A stretch of DNA of 64,000 nucleotides from Linnemannia hyalina (lineage: Eukaryota; Mortierellomycota; Mortierellomycetes; Mortierellales; Mortierellaceae): positions 2,805,501 to 2,869,500 of the forward strand of contig JAHRHY010000002.1 in NCBI GenBank assembly GCA_019671135.1, read 5' to 3'. Shown here one piece after another: positions 1 through 11,975 of the stretch. The position numbers and the translations under genes are program-made. Positions within the stretch are counted from its first letter, which is position 1; the number at the start of each line of letters is the position of its first letter. Below the pieces are notes generated by a model, which worked only from the letters and a program-made list of their open reading frames with translations, did not search any database and was not told where the DNA came from.

Positions 1-1452
1 ACTTTGACTCTGCTCACTACCTTCTTGGCTACATTCCCCGCGACAACCGCCTGTACCTTGTCGACAAGGAGGTCAACATTGTCAGCTATGGCATTTCGCT
101 GTCGGTCATCGAATACCAAACTGCGGTTCTCCGAGGAGACATGGAGATGGCAGAAGAGATCTTGCCGCGTGTTCCTCACGAGCAGCGCAACAAGATTGCT
201 CGATTCTTGGAGGCTCAGGAGCACAAGGAACTCGCCCTCCAGATTTCCACTGATCAGGATCACAAGTACGAATTGGCCCTTCAACTGGGCGAGTTGGATT
301 TGGCTGTGGCAATCGCTAGGGAGGTTGACTCTGAGTCCAAGTGGAAGACTTTGGGTGACACTGCTATGGAGAAATGGCGCGTCAACTTGGCCGAGGAGTG
401 CTTTGTCCACGCCAAGGACCTGAGCGGCCTGTTGCTGATTTATACCTCGAGCGGAAACGCACAAGGTCTGAAGAGACTCGCTGAGATGGCTAAGGAAGCT
501 GGCAAGAGCAACATTACCTTTGCTTGCTATCTCAACTTGGGTCAAGTTGATGACTGTATCCAGGTCCTAATCGAGACTGAGCGTATTCCCGAGGCTGCAC
601 TCATGGCCAGAACTTATCTTCCCAGGTAACTACATGTATTTTGTACGCTTTTGTGTTTGCGGTGGAGCATGTCGAATGTTATACATACAAACATTTCAAA
701 AACATGACTAACAGGATCTTGATATGATTTGACACAATATGTATAGTGCTGTTCCTCATGTCCTTCAGCTGTGGAAGGAGTCGCTTGCTGCTGCCGGCAG
801 GAGCAAGACTGCCGACGCCCTTGCTGACCCTGCAGGTTATGAGGAGATGTTCCCCGATTTGCAGATTGCCCTTCAGGCTGAGGAGGCCATCAAGGCCGCT
901 CAGTCTCAACCTGTCCCCGCCAGTGCCTATCCTCAATGGAAGGAGCATGCCCACCGCGACATTCTCGAGGATTTCAAGTCTGGTCATGGACTGGTCGATT
1001 TGACTGCAGCTGAGCCAGAAGTCTACTTGGAGTCTCATGGCAGCCCGCTCCAGACCAACTCGTCACAGATTTCAGCCTCGTCCCCCCTTGTTCACAACGG
1101 CGGTCTTAATGGTAGCCTCAATGGGGATGGCTTGCCTTCGAGACCCTATCCTTCTTTGGTAGAGGAGCGTCTTGACTCGATTAGCGATAACATGAGTTAC
1201 ATGTCCCTGGAAGTCAACACCACCGGCACCGGTTCTGTCAGGGTACGTTAATTATGCTTTGCTAATGACGACATGTTCGCTCTATGTACTCAGCATTGAC
1301 TGACCCTTTTTTTCGTTCGTTTACTTGTGGTGTGATAGGGTGACTTTGACTTTGATGATACGTCGAGCCTGGTGACGTCTGACCACGACCGTGTGATGAT
1401 GCAGGAGATGAATGCTGCCAAGGAGGAGGACGCGTTTGAGAACCTTATCTAG
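1..1452 (+). CDS. SEC27: Coatomer subunit beta-prime (COPI), 3' part
   Basis: The gene is cut by the left edge; exons are <1-625, 747-1242 and 1339-1452, giving the last 410 residues. The protein is the beta-prime subunit of the COPI coat, which acts in Golgi-to-ER retrograde transport. The visible part is the helical solenoid that follows the WD40 propellers: it has the family pattern HYLLGYIPRDNRLYLVDK near the start, then MEMAEEILPRVP, and ARTYLPS joined across the first intron to a W-K-E-containing helix. Phase is consistent at both introns (phase 2, then phase 0). The C-terminal third is acidic and low-complexity and ends in AFENLI. The N-terminal WD40 propellers lie outside the window. 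Identification is confident from the alpha-solenoid similarity; the yeast symbol is used by homology. Confidence 0.93.
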
Positions 1453-3696
1453 ACAATGGAGGTTGAAGAGTACTAGTTTGTGATATGCTACTGATAAAGT
1501 ACACCGGAACGAAATAAGTTTTTCTCGATACCATATCATCTTTGATCTGCAATTGGGAAGTTGTCCCTTTGACAGTTGCTTTCCGTTTTTGTATGTCCTT
1601 TGGAAGACCCTGGCTTGGTGACCCCTCACGTCCCCCATCATTCTTTTTCCCTGCTCGTCATTCTTTGGCGCCATTTTAATTCCTTCTCTTTCCTTCATCT
1701 ACTTTGTGTAACCTTCACTTTAACTTCTACCAGTCAGGGAATTGCAACAAACGCATGGCTGGCTGTTCAGTAATCATACAAAGAGGAGAAAAAAATGGGC
1801 TCTCAAAAACATACAATAAATATGAGATGTAAGCTGTTTTTTCTTTCAGCGAAGTTTGCTACCGCGCTATTGAGGAGACGAGTAAGGCGGGTTTGTTCAT
1901 TTTAGTTTTTGCATGGCTCACTTGCATTTTCGTTGTTGTGTTTTAGTGCCGTTGGAACTGGGTCCGGGTCCGCCGATTGTTAGCGGGAGCGACAACAACA
2001 AACGACGGACCAAAACACGAAGAAACACAACGTGGTTTATGACCATTAATAGTCTTTAAACAAAACTTGGACCTGGGCTTGGACCGGGTGTTTGGCCATT
2101 TTTCTTTCTGTCGTGTCGACTGGACGGGTGAACTCTCTTTTCACGTTTGGTTTTACGGCGACTTTCGATCGAGGTAGACGGTGAAAAAAAAGAAAGGAGA
2201 GAGGAGCTGAATTCCACGAGCTCCAAGCAGGCAGGCAGGCAGGCAAGAAAGCAGGCGGTGTTGCTAACCTAACCTTGTTGGATATGATCCTGCAGCAGCA
2301 GAGCCGATTCCTTTTTTTTTGTTCAAGGAGGTGAGAAGTGAATGTCTGCGAGTGTTGTTCATACAGTGATATATGATGAAAAGGAAGTGAAAGGTGGAGG
2401 GCATTGTAGGGGGGAGGTTTTTTTTCAGCTTGTTACTGTCATGTATTTGACGTGACCTGAAAGAGGCAGTGGAGGGAGGGTTAGCCTCTTGTTTTATGGC
2501 CGCTGTTGTTTGTTTTCTCTGTTCATATTTTGCAATCGTTTCGAGAATGAAAGTGCCAGAGTGAGTTTGTATCTAGTCTTGCCTTGCCCTTCCCTTCCGG
2601 TTCTTGCTGTCTGTGGTTGTTTATCGTTGCTATCGTTGTTTGTGTGTGAGAGAGAGAGTGTGTGTTCAGCTCAACGACAACAACAAATATCATCCGGATC
2701 ATTATTTTATTACTTGTGCTCTCAACTTCCTCGTTCCTCTTAAGGCCCATCTCTTCGTTGTTTTTTTAGAGTCCATTCCGTTTCTTGAACTAGAACTATG
2801 CCCCAATGTCAGTTGGTTATTCGACGATGATTGTGCCTTTTTCTCTTCTTTTTTTCCTTTTCTTCTTCCTTTTCTTCTACCTTTTCTTCTTCCTTCCTTT
2901 CTTTCTTCCTTCGTTGTCCACTCCAATCCTCCCACATCCGCACCCTACACTTCCATATCCCCTCTTTTTATCCTGCCCTGTCTTGTCCCTCTTCCATCCT
3001 GTCCTAACTGCACCAACCCCCTTTCTTTTCCAGCTCTCACCACATCCACATCTGTCTCTCTCCACTTTCCCGCTCCCCGTCCTGTTCCCCGACCAAAAAA
3101 CACGCCCTTCTCTCAAATAACCCCTGACACTCCTTTCTCCTCGACCGTTACATAACAAAAACTCAACATCAACAACAAAACGCCCTGCTCCTTCTCTTTT
3201 CACCGCTTCCTTGTATGTGTTTCTCTTTGTCTCTGTCTGTGTGTACATGTTCACTGTCTCGCGTGTAAATGCATCTCCCCCTGTTTTTTCATGCTGTTTA
3301 TGCTGTTCAATGGTTGCATGGTTCACTGACCTGACCCTTCTCTCTCTCTTTTTTTTTTGTGTGTCTCCAATTTACTTCAAATACAACTTTGGATATCCAT
3401 CTCCTCTCTCTCTCTCTTCTCTTTTTTTTGTTTCTTCTTCTCTTCTTCTCTTCTCTTCTCTTCTCTACTTCTTGTTCTCTCTCCACAACACTTACAATAA
3501 CAACAAACGACAACACAATTCCTTTTCATTGGAATTATACCCTCTCCCTCGTACAACAACTCGTACCACCATCACCACCACCACCAAATAACAACAACAA
3601 CAACTATTCGACGCTGTCCGCCCCTCTCTTCCCACCTCGCACAAACTTTTCGACGCCTTCTTCCTTTTCAACAACTAGACTTACTATTAACACACC
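1453..3696. other. Intergenic region with pyrimidine-rich leader
   Basis: This 2.2 kb stretch lies between the coatomer gene and the ADF-H/PH gene. No reading frame in it has codon structure or family similarity that I can support. From about 2830 to 3690 the plus strand is strongly C/T-rich with many TTTTCTTC and CTCTCT tracts, ending in CAACAACAA-type sequence just before the ATG at 3697. This looks like a fungal promoter and 5' leader, and a 5' UTR intron cannot be excluded. Confidence 0.5.
3395..3480 (+). repeat. CT-rich low-complexity tract
   Basis: The plus strand is an imperfect run of TCTC and TTCTTCTC units upstream of the ADF-H/PH gene. Similar pyrimidine tracts stand before several genes in this window, so it is probably promoter or leader sequence and not a mobile repeat. 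Confidence 0.6.
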
Positions 3697-5676
3697 ATGT
3701 CCTGCGATTTGACCGACCCCGCTATCCTCGAGGCCTACCAGGCTATCGTCAGTGGCACTCCCACCAACTGGTAAACAACAAAATAAGCAACTTTCGCTAT
3801 TCATAACACGAATGAACAAAAGTCAAAGCGTGCCGGGGAATGGGAATGAGGAATGAGGAGGAGGGGTTTGTGTCTCGTGTTGAACCACCCCTCATCGTCG
3901 CACAACTTACCCTCTTTTTCCTGCTCGTTATTTTTATGCCTTGTGTTGTTCATGGTTCAATTGCAATCCTGACATTTGTTTTACCCCTGAACCTCATATT
4001 AATATCCTTTTCTCCATCCAACCACTTCCCCTTCCTTTGGTAATATTAGGCTTATCCTCGGATACCATGATACCCGCGATAAGATCTCGCTGTACTCCAA
4101 GGGCACCGGTGGCCTGGAGGAGCTCCGTTCCAACCTGACCGAGGAGGTTCTATATGGTTTTGTGAGGATTGATGACCGATTCGCACTCCTCGCCTATGTT
4201 TCCGAGCAAGTCAGGTACCGTCTTTTTATCATTCACTGCGAACAAGGACGATAGAAAGAGAGCAATAGATGTGGTTTGGGCGATGGATAAAGCGGTAACT
4301 AAGAGAGGTATGCAGGAAGCATTCGTTTGAAACCTGATAAACTCTGCGACAAAGACAAGGACACAAGGAGACATGTCTAATGTCTAATTGCACTTTATCC
4401 ATCTTGACAATTCATTGTCCGCCAACATAATAACAGCCCTCCTTCCTCCCCCACTACAAACGGGAGATGGAGTGGAATGGACGGGAGATGTGAGGAGGAG
4501 CACAAGGAAGATTTACATCTCTGTGGAAACCAGCTGGACAGCATTTCAATTGGGATCATTTATCCGCCCTGAAGTATGTGCCTCTTCTCCACGTTCGCAA
4601 TTTGCTCACTCCTTCTCATTCCTTGTCTCCTTTCTTCCATTCCTTTTACCCGTTACTTGTATTTTATAGTGGTCTCCGTCGTGGTAAGTTGCTCTTTCTT
4701 TCGCAACATGACATGCCGTTGCACTTCAATCAAAATACTTAAGGTCTAACTCTTCATCTCATCAAATTCCCATTTGAACATAGCGCGCGCCTTGGTGCAC
4801 GGAAAGGCTGTAGGCGCATTGTTCAAGAACACGCATGTCCAGATCAACTCGTCCAACCTTGCAGAACTCTCGGACGAAAAAGTCCGCAGCCGTCTTGGTC
4901 TGCTCGAAGGCCCCCCAACCCCAGATCCCTCAGGATCGCCCGTCATGCCCAATTCTCCAGCCCCCGTCGCTGCCCCTCGTCCCATGACCCCCGTCTCCCC
5001 GGCCCCTCCAGCAACCTTTAACAACATCAACACTGCTATCCCTACGCCTCAAAGCGTCGCCTCCGAGGTCTCGAGCCCCGTCCGTGTCGCATCGCCTGCT
5101 CTTTCCAACGGCGGCACCACAACCCCTCGCACCGAGCGTCAGTTGGAAATCGAGTCCGCAGAGCGCAAGATGCGAGAGGAGATGGATCGTCAAAAGAAAG
5201 CCGAGGTCCTCAAACGCCGAAAGGAGACCCAGGAACGCGAAGCCCGCGAACAAGAAGTCTTTGCCCATAAGCAAGCCCTGGAACTGGAACAAAAGCGCAA
5301 ATACGAATCCGACCGTGCTGCCCGTGAAGCCATGAAGAAACAATTGATCGAGATGGAGAAGCTCAGGGGTTCGGGACTGTCGGGTTACATCACCATCCAG
5401 ATTCATGGATCGCCCTTCTGGAGACGTCGGTTCTATGTCATGCGCGGACAGGCGATCTCGTTCTACAGGGATGAGTTTGATCGCAAGTCGGCGATTTCTG
5501 AGTTGAGGCTGGGTGGAAGGGTGGTCAACATTGAGGATGCTTCGTTGGACTGCTTGATCCCCAACTCGTTCCGGATTGACTTGTATACGGGCGAATCGCA
5601 CTTGTTCTTTTCGGATGCTACCAAGGACAAGGAGTTGGCGATTGCTGGGTTCATGAAGTGCAACGAGTCTGCATAA
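3697..5676 (+). CDS. ADF-H (coactosin-like) / coiled-coil / PH domain protein
   Basis: Exons 3697-3770, 4050-4214, 4670-4683 and 4784-5676 give 381 residues. Residues 1 to about 115 form an ADF-H domain of coactosin/drebrin-like type, expected to bind F-actin: WLILGYHD, then YGFVRIDDRFALLAYV, then QVSGLRRARALVHGKAVG, which matches the coactosin stretch around VSGLQRAK. The third exon is only 14 nt, but it supplies exactly the GLRR part of this motif and keeps phase on both sides. A Pro/Ser-rich linker follows, then a highly charged helix (about 200-277) likely to be a coiled coil, and a C-terminal PH domain (about 285-381; GYITIQIHGSPFWRRRFYV, ending near the final helix). The protein probably links cortical actin to membrane phosphoinositides. 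No gene symbol is certain. Confidence 0.85.
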
Positions 5677-8600
5677 ACTCGTGTCTTTTTAGCTTCCCCC
5701 CCCCCCCCTTTCCTCCTCCCCTTCACATGGACAAGAGATCGTGTATCGGCGAATGAAAAATGCGCGCTGTACAGTGATACGATACAAAACACAACCAGAA
5801 AAACAAATAAGATAGAAAAACACAAAAAACATGTTATCATGACCCCCCTTCTTCCACCATTTACCTTTCCTCTGCCAGCTTCGTGCGGTACTTTACCAAT
5901 ACCTTAAAAAACTAATACATATTTATTTTCGCATCTTTCACGCTGTTGATGGTATTATGTTTCGAAGAAATGCCACAGAGATCTACTTCAGGGTACGCCT
6001 GGTTTGAGTTCAGATGGAACTCTGTATATATATATATTTATATATTTTTATCCTTGTCGAATGTTGTTGTTTTTGTTGTCGTTGCTGTTGCTCCTGCCAT
6101 GTTGGAGATCGTCGATTGGCTTAGGCGAAGAAAGCATGTTGAAGGACAAACATCGATCGCCAGCCGATATTCAAATTGTTCTTCCAACATTTGACATACC
6201 AGGTGATGTGGCCTCGGTGTCAATAGGTTCTCTATCGTACCCAAAATAAAAAAATAAAATGGAGCTCAAACCTCCAATGCTGGTAAAGCCGTTCCTGAGA
6301 ACTTGAGTAAAACCCAGAAAACACAAACGACACATCTCTATCCGTGTAACACTTATAGCTTTGAAATTCCTCCGATCCAAGAATGAGAAAGTGGGATCAC
6401 GCATGTGAATGAATAGATGTCCGCTTTGGACCCATTGAGTAACTTGTTGCAGACTACTGGGACAATGTGGTGTTGAGTGGCCCACTCTCGAACCACGATC
6501 ATGAAAGACCATGCAAAACAAAGGGATGAGCACAGACACCTTTTTTTTTTTTGGGTCGAAAATCGATGAGAAATCTAACAAGGGCGTTAAATATAACAAA
6601 AAATGAAGGCCACGATACGTGCTGGTAGCCCACACCTTGGGATATCAGAGCTGTGCCAAAGTCCGAAAGTTCGACGACTGGGTTTTGTCTTTCACCCAAC
6701 CGACATAACGAACAGGTTGTCCACAGCAGGGTCCTGACAGCGTCTCCAATTTGTCGAACAAATCAAACGTGCAATCTGCACGTCGACACGACTCAACCCA
6801 CCAATGTAATGTTTAATACCGAAGCACATGTTTGATTTTGAAAATGAGCGCTCGAGTTGCGTTTATGTTCATTGAGTAGCGAAGAGTAAAAAGCAAGCAC
6901 AGCTAGTACTTATGCAGCAATCTAGCCCCAAGATGGAGTATACATAACGCTTCCATTAAAACTGACAGTATGCCTTGACGAGGGATGAATACTCCAGACA
7001 CCCGAATTGAGTGTGATCCTCAACGCAAAATGATCCTCTTCCTTCTACATTTTGCGCACCTCAGAGTAGGATACCTGAAAGACGCACCGAGGCAAACTAA
7101 AAGTGAGGATGGTACAGTCCGTCGCAATTGTTTATGATTAGCACAAAAGTATAGGTCAGCGTACGCTCCTTACCCTTACGGTAGAATCGCGATTTACGTG
7201 TACGATTCTGTACTACAGAATCAGTAGGTCCTTTCTCAACTAACGAGTATTATCAGACAAATACAACGCGTTTTGACGCGTCAAAATAATTTCGACGCCA
7301 CCAAAAAGAAATCAAAAAAGACGACGCGCACATACGATCACGCCGTTTCAGGCTGCCTGGCATGCAATTGTAGTTGGATTACCAGGGATCCTGATAATCA
7401 GTTTCTCATGCGATATAGAACATTGGCAGGTCCTTGGATTGCGGTAGTTTGTGTTTCTTGGACCCTTCCATCCTTCGCCTTTTTGCCTTTTTTTATTTCT
7501 TGTTTCTTGGAGGACGAACGATGGTGCATCATGTCTTTCCCGTCCTTTAACACCTTCGTTTTTAATGTGCATTGCTTGACTTTATTATCATTTTTTTGTT
7601 CTTGAATCTGAGACTAGAAAAAAATATAGATAGCAGCACTTCCGATACATGCTGTCTATTTGAACCAAGGCGATTGACTTTGTATGTCTTTTGACTACAT
7701 CATTTTTTTTCGTGCTGGCTGTCTTAATTTCTTTTGAGTGTGAGATCTGGCCTTCTTGAACTAACAAACACAGGCGATAGCTCTCCGACATCGTTTTCAT
7801 CATTTGCGTCTTTGAGGTTCACGACAATTAAGAGGGCGTGTCCATTGTTGCGTGCTCTTTTACTCGATTTGTTTTCCTGTGATTGCTTATCTTTGAGCTT
7901 TTGTGCTTCGTTGTTCTATTTTTTTTTAGACGACCGGGGTTGTCTCATTTTTTTGTTCAACACGAGGAATTGTTTTGAGTACGAGCGATAAGTCGTGCAA
8001 CTGCTTGTCCTTGATACTTTTGGTGACAAAGAGAGGTTTTTAATGTCCACGCGGGAAGTAGAGGGAAGGAAGAGGTTTTTGGAGATGAAGGAGAGGATGG
8101 AGGAAGAGTTAAAAAAAAAAAGTCAGGTCACCCGTACCCTATAGGAGTTGATCGAAAGAGTGATGATGGATATATAGCCATGCTTGCCGAAAGAGGGGCA
8201 GTTTCTTCTTCTTCTTCTTCGGGATTAGGTATCATTCTTTCCTTGGCATACACTCGAAGTTCAGAGACGCGGCTCCTTTTCTTTTGTACGATCAATCAAT
8301 CGTGTTGTGGAACATACAAAAACAACAACCAAAAAAAAAGTGTTCCCTTGAAAGATATTCCTTTTTACGAATTGGTTACTAAGCCTAGTCGAGCTGATAG
8401 CTCTATTGTTGGTCGTAAGTCTGATAGAGTTGTTTGATCAAAAGGATACTTACTGTATCTCAAGAACCATCTCGAAAGAACTAAGAGGCGATAACAGAGC
8501 CTTAGAAAAAAAAAGTGCTATCAATTGAACGAGTTCTGGTGTGTCGAGAGAGCGTTGGGTTGCGGCTGATATGGTGGATGGTTGAGTTGATTGGGATGAG

Positions 8601-9046
8601 AAAAAAAGGACGTATTTGTTCGCCCAAGGAACCGGACCCGAAGAGAGTGGCTTTGACCATCCAATTGATTTTGCAGAGAGCAGAAAAGGCACTTTTGCTC
8701 AAAGGTGGCCTCAATTGAAAACTTATTGGTTTCTGTCGCGTATATATACAGGCTAGAAATCTTTCATCCTCCTGTGTTAGATAAGGGTTGAGATCCATTG
8801 ATAATGAGTGCAGTCCAAGTTTTTGGGTGGAAACTGTTTATTATTGATCGGCGCCCATTGATGCCTAGCGAGAGTGTTTCTTCTATTGGAGGGGAGTGTG
8901 TGTGATTTGGTGGGTGCGAGTGTGTGTGTTGTTGGTTGTCGTCACAGCCTGTTAGCATTATGCTCAGTCGTTCTCCTGTTCATGAGGTCTCCTGTCCGAG
9001 ATGCTGCGTCGTTGGCGTTCCCGTTTGAAATGCGTTGGTTTGTTGT
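5677..9046. other. Gene-poor region
   Basis: About 3.4 kb separate the ADF-H/PH gene from the small complex I gene. I examined both strands and found only short frames without family signatures, one strong palindrome near 7271, several T-rich runs and TATATATA-like motifs near 6028 and 8740. Isolated consensus splice donors occur (for example GTAAGTATCC on the minus strand near 8452) but I could not assemble a supported gene. Decayed mobile-element sequence or an unspliced non-coding transcript cannot be excluded. Confidence 0.4.
7266..7286. promoter_or_regulatory. Paired ACGCGT boxes within a palindrome
   Basis: ACGCGT occurs at 7266-7271 and again at 7276-7281. The second copy sits at the centre of a perfect 16-bp palindrome, TTTTGACGCGTCAAAA, at 7271-7286. 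ACGCGT is the core of the yeast MCB cell-cycle element bound by MBF. There is no recognised gene start close by, so a regulatory role is only suggested. Confidence 0.3.
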
Positions 9047-9723
9047 TTAATCCTCATATCCGGAAGGAGGGTTGCGAGCGCGCTGGGGCACTAATTGACA
9101 GTAAATGATACGGTTGTATGAGCCGGTGTTTAGGTTAGTTGATTTTCATCCGTGATATCACCAATCGAGTGTACCTGAATGATCATATGATTTTTCGCGA
9201 TAGCTGGCTGTGCTTACAGGGGTAGGTGTCGGGGATGCGAGCAGGGCTGACGTATCCTTGGCTCTTGCGGACAGCTGGGACGCCGACAACGAGAACGGGG
9301 CCTATTTCAAATTGGAATAGTATCCGGAGGAATAAGCATCGTTTTTTTCTCCAGGTACACGTGCCGGAGACGAATCCAACTGATGATTAGAGAGTCCTGC
9401 ATTGTTGCTTACCGATAGCGGCAACCACGAAACTGGTGAAGATGTATGGGCTATCCCGAGCGCTGCGTCTCTACAGTAGTAAAAGGGTAAAGTAGGAAGT
9501 TGGTGCTGTCAGTGGTTGATTCTGCAGGTATGGAGCATGCGTGTTCGGATTTTCCGAAATGTGTTCCTTTCGTGTGTGCGGTGTGATGATAGATCAGCTA
9601 GCGAATTCTGTTGTTGGTTGTTGCGAGAGTCGGAGGTATTGTCTTTACGGCAACTGGTCCGGTATGTGTCCAAGTTGTCCGTTTCCTGGAGGTTTGGTGA
9701 CTTACGAGGTACTGGAGGACCAT
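9047..9723 (-). CDS. NADH-ubiquinone oxidoreductase 9.5 kDa (NDUFA3/NI9M-like) subunit
   Basis: Four small exons on the minus strand (9706-9723, 9413-9470, 9218-9301, 9047-9090) join in phase to a 67-residue protein. It starts MVLQYLRRSARDSPYIF, continues with one hydrophobic segment (TSFVVAAIGPVLVVGVP, about residues 18-34), then a short basic stretch, a DTYPLPQRAR motif and a C-terminal GYED. This is the layout of the accessory complex I subunit known as NI9M in Neurospora and related to NDUFA3: one inner-membrane helix, then a Y-P-x-P motif and a GYDD-like end. Each intron has GTAAGT or GTAAGC donors and TAG acceptors. The exons are too short to appear as open frames. It is divergent from SNF12, with 262 bp between the start codons. 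Function is inferred from similarity remembered at motif level. Confidence 0.72.
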
Positions 9724-9985
9724 GACTACTGTGTTTAGTGAGGAGGGAGTGGAGTGGAGGGTGGGAGTGCGGGATGAAAGGCAGGATCGGAAATTATGTT
9801 CTCCATGGGAGCCGCTTCTTCGGACCATTATTTCCCTGCTCGAATGTGTGAAAGTGACGTTTGAAATCAACTGGAGAGTTGCAAGGAAATAATGCCACTG
9901 CTCTACCGGTCCCTTTTAATGTATGTCTGCCTCTCTTCATTTCTAACTCATCCACAACGCCCAACAGGACAAAAAGACAGACACA

Positions 9986-11842
9986 ATGGATCCCTCAAGG
10001 AAACGCTCCTCGGCGCCAGACCTGCCATTGCTCGTCGCAAAGGCAAAGAGAAAACGCCCAAACGACAACCAAATCTCATCCAAGGCACGCCTCTACTCCC
10101 CTCACCCACGCACACACACTCTTATTGTTGTCATCAACCACTCGATCTGATCACTCTTCTTCTTCGCGCGTTCTTGTTTTCTAATGCTTGACCACTCACT
10201 TTATCGTTGTATTCAACAGATTGAAGCGATTGTCCCAGAGTCGAAACTTTACACGGAACTCCTGGAGTTTGAAAAGAAGCTGGATGCCACTATCATGAGG
10301 AAGCGTTTGGACCTGCAGGAGACTCTCAACAAGTCCGTCAAGGTACTTAACCTGTGTCGCACCGTACACTTAGGCATTTGCTGCACGCGTCAACGGTCGA
10401 AGAATCGCTGCTTTGTTCGCTGGCATCTAACAAGGACAATTCTTTTTTACTTACTGTCAAATAGACCAAGCGTACTCTTCGCATCTTTATCTCCAACCTT
10501 TCACACGACCAGGAAACGCCCGAATCGGACGATGACGAGCCTAGACTGGATAGCGGACCAACACCTTCATGGACACTCAAAGTCGAGGGACGCCTTGTCG
10601 ATGTACGTACCCTTCAGTTCACCATTAGGAATTGCAACACCTTACTGGAAACACACACCAAACTGCTCGCTGACACCGTGTTCATATGATTATTCTCGAT
10701 GTAATAGGAGGCAAATGCATCTGCGTACAAGAACAGACAGACGAGCAGGAAGTTTTCCAGTTTCTTTCGATCGGTGATGATTGAGCTGGAGCGCGACTCG
10801 AATTTGTACCCCAACGGTAACTTTGTGGAATGGCACAAGTCTGCCAACCAGGCAGATGTCGATGGATTTGAGATCAAGCGACACGGCGACGAGAATGTGA
10901 AGGTCAAGGTCATTCTTCACGTCGACAACTCACCCGAGCGTTTCAAATTGAGCCCGGAGCTGGCTGATGTCTTGGCGATCGACGTGGAGACGAGACCCGG
11001 TATCATGATGGCGTTGTGGCAATACATCAAGTTCCACCAACTGCAGGATCCAGAGGACAAGCGGAACATTAACTGCGATCAGAAGCTCGCCACTGTAAGA
11101 TATTATATTCGCCCTGTACCAGGAGATCAATTTTGTATTCATTCGCCTATGCTTCAACACGTCCATTCATCATTATTACCTCCATATTCCATCTCTCTTC
11201 TAGCTTTTCGGCCAACCCAAGATCTCGTTCCCAGCACTGCCAGAATTGATCGGACGGTTCTTGTCGCCTCCCGACCCAATTGTGCTGGAATATACCGTTC
11301 GGGTGGACAAGCCCTATCACCTCTCTTCACACTGCTACGATCTGGACGTGGAACTGGACGATCCTACATTCAAGAGCAAGATCAACAACCTGCTTTCGTC
11401 AACATCCCTGAACGCCGCCAATAGCACCCTCCCAAAACAAATTCACGCGCAGGACGAGCAGATCATGCAATACATACAGAGCATGCAAAACTCCAAGACC
11501 AAGCGGGATTTCTTGTTGCGGTTTGCCAATGACCCTGCCGATTTCTTGGACCGCTGGGTGGCATCGCAGAGCAGAGATCTGGAGGTGATTCTAGGAGAGT
11601 CGCATGTCAACTTGGAGGAGCAGAGGCGGGCGGATTTCTACAACCAACAATGGGTCAACGAGGCTGTCTTCCACTACATGACGGCCAAGAACCAAAAGAA
11701 ACTGCAGGAGCTTTTGGGCGGTCATCCTCAACCCGTGCCTCCTCCTCAGCAGCAGCAGGGTGGAGCACCGCCAGTGGGACACCCCCCACAGCAGCCCTTC
11801 CCACCAGGCATGGCCCCTGGACACCCTGGCGGACGATTCTAG
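9986..11842 (+). CDS. SNF12: SWI/SNF chromatin-remodelling subunit SNF12/SMARCD (BAF60)
   Basis: Exons 9986-10084, 10220-10342, 10465-10602, 10708-11094 and 11204-11842 give 461 residues. The conserved features of BAF60 proteins are in order: [20 protein letters not shown], then [37 protein letters not shown], and a SWIB domain at about 199-270 ([11 protein letters not shown] through [18 protein letters not shown]). The C-terminus is a Pro/Gln-rich tail. The first intron appears to start with GC (AAG then GCACGC): only this donor joins exon 1 to exon 2 in phase and matches the family spacing before VPES. The protein is a core accessory subunit of SWI/SNF or RSC-type nuclear complexes. It converges with VPS71, with 133 bp between the stop codons. 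Confidence 0.92.
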
Positions 11843-11975
11843 ACGCAGTTTTTTTATTCCATCCTACCTTGTTTTCTTTTTTCTTTCGCTGAATAAATCT
11901 CTTAATGCCATCCTTTGTGTTTGAGCGTGTGTATGATATGGTACAGTTTTTATGTTACAAGTTTGCTCGACTCTA

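Noticed and set aside
4930..5601. 223-codon frame antisense to the PH-domain exon
   Set aside because: It mirrors the sense gene, which has clear domain similarity; the antisense product shows none.
6171..6635. 154-codon frame on the minus strand in the gene-poor region
   Set aside because: It has no recognisable motif, poor codon character and several low-complexity stretches; it is probably a chance frame.
8160..8400. GTGATGA at 8161 as a C box of another snoRNA
   Set aside because: The next CTGA is more than 200 nt away and no terminal stem is seen.
9130..9172. Alternative last exon of the complex I gene, using the acceptor at about 9173
   Set aside because: It would give a short ending (CTLDW then stop) unlike the family; the acceptor at 9091 gives the expected Y-P-L-P-Q-R and GYED end.
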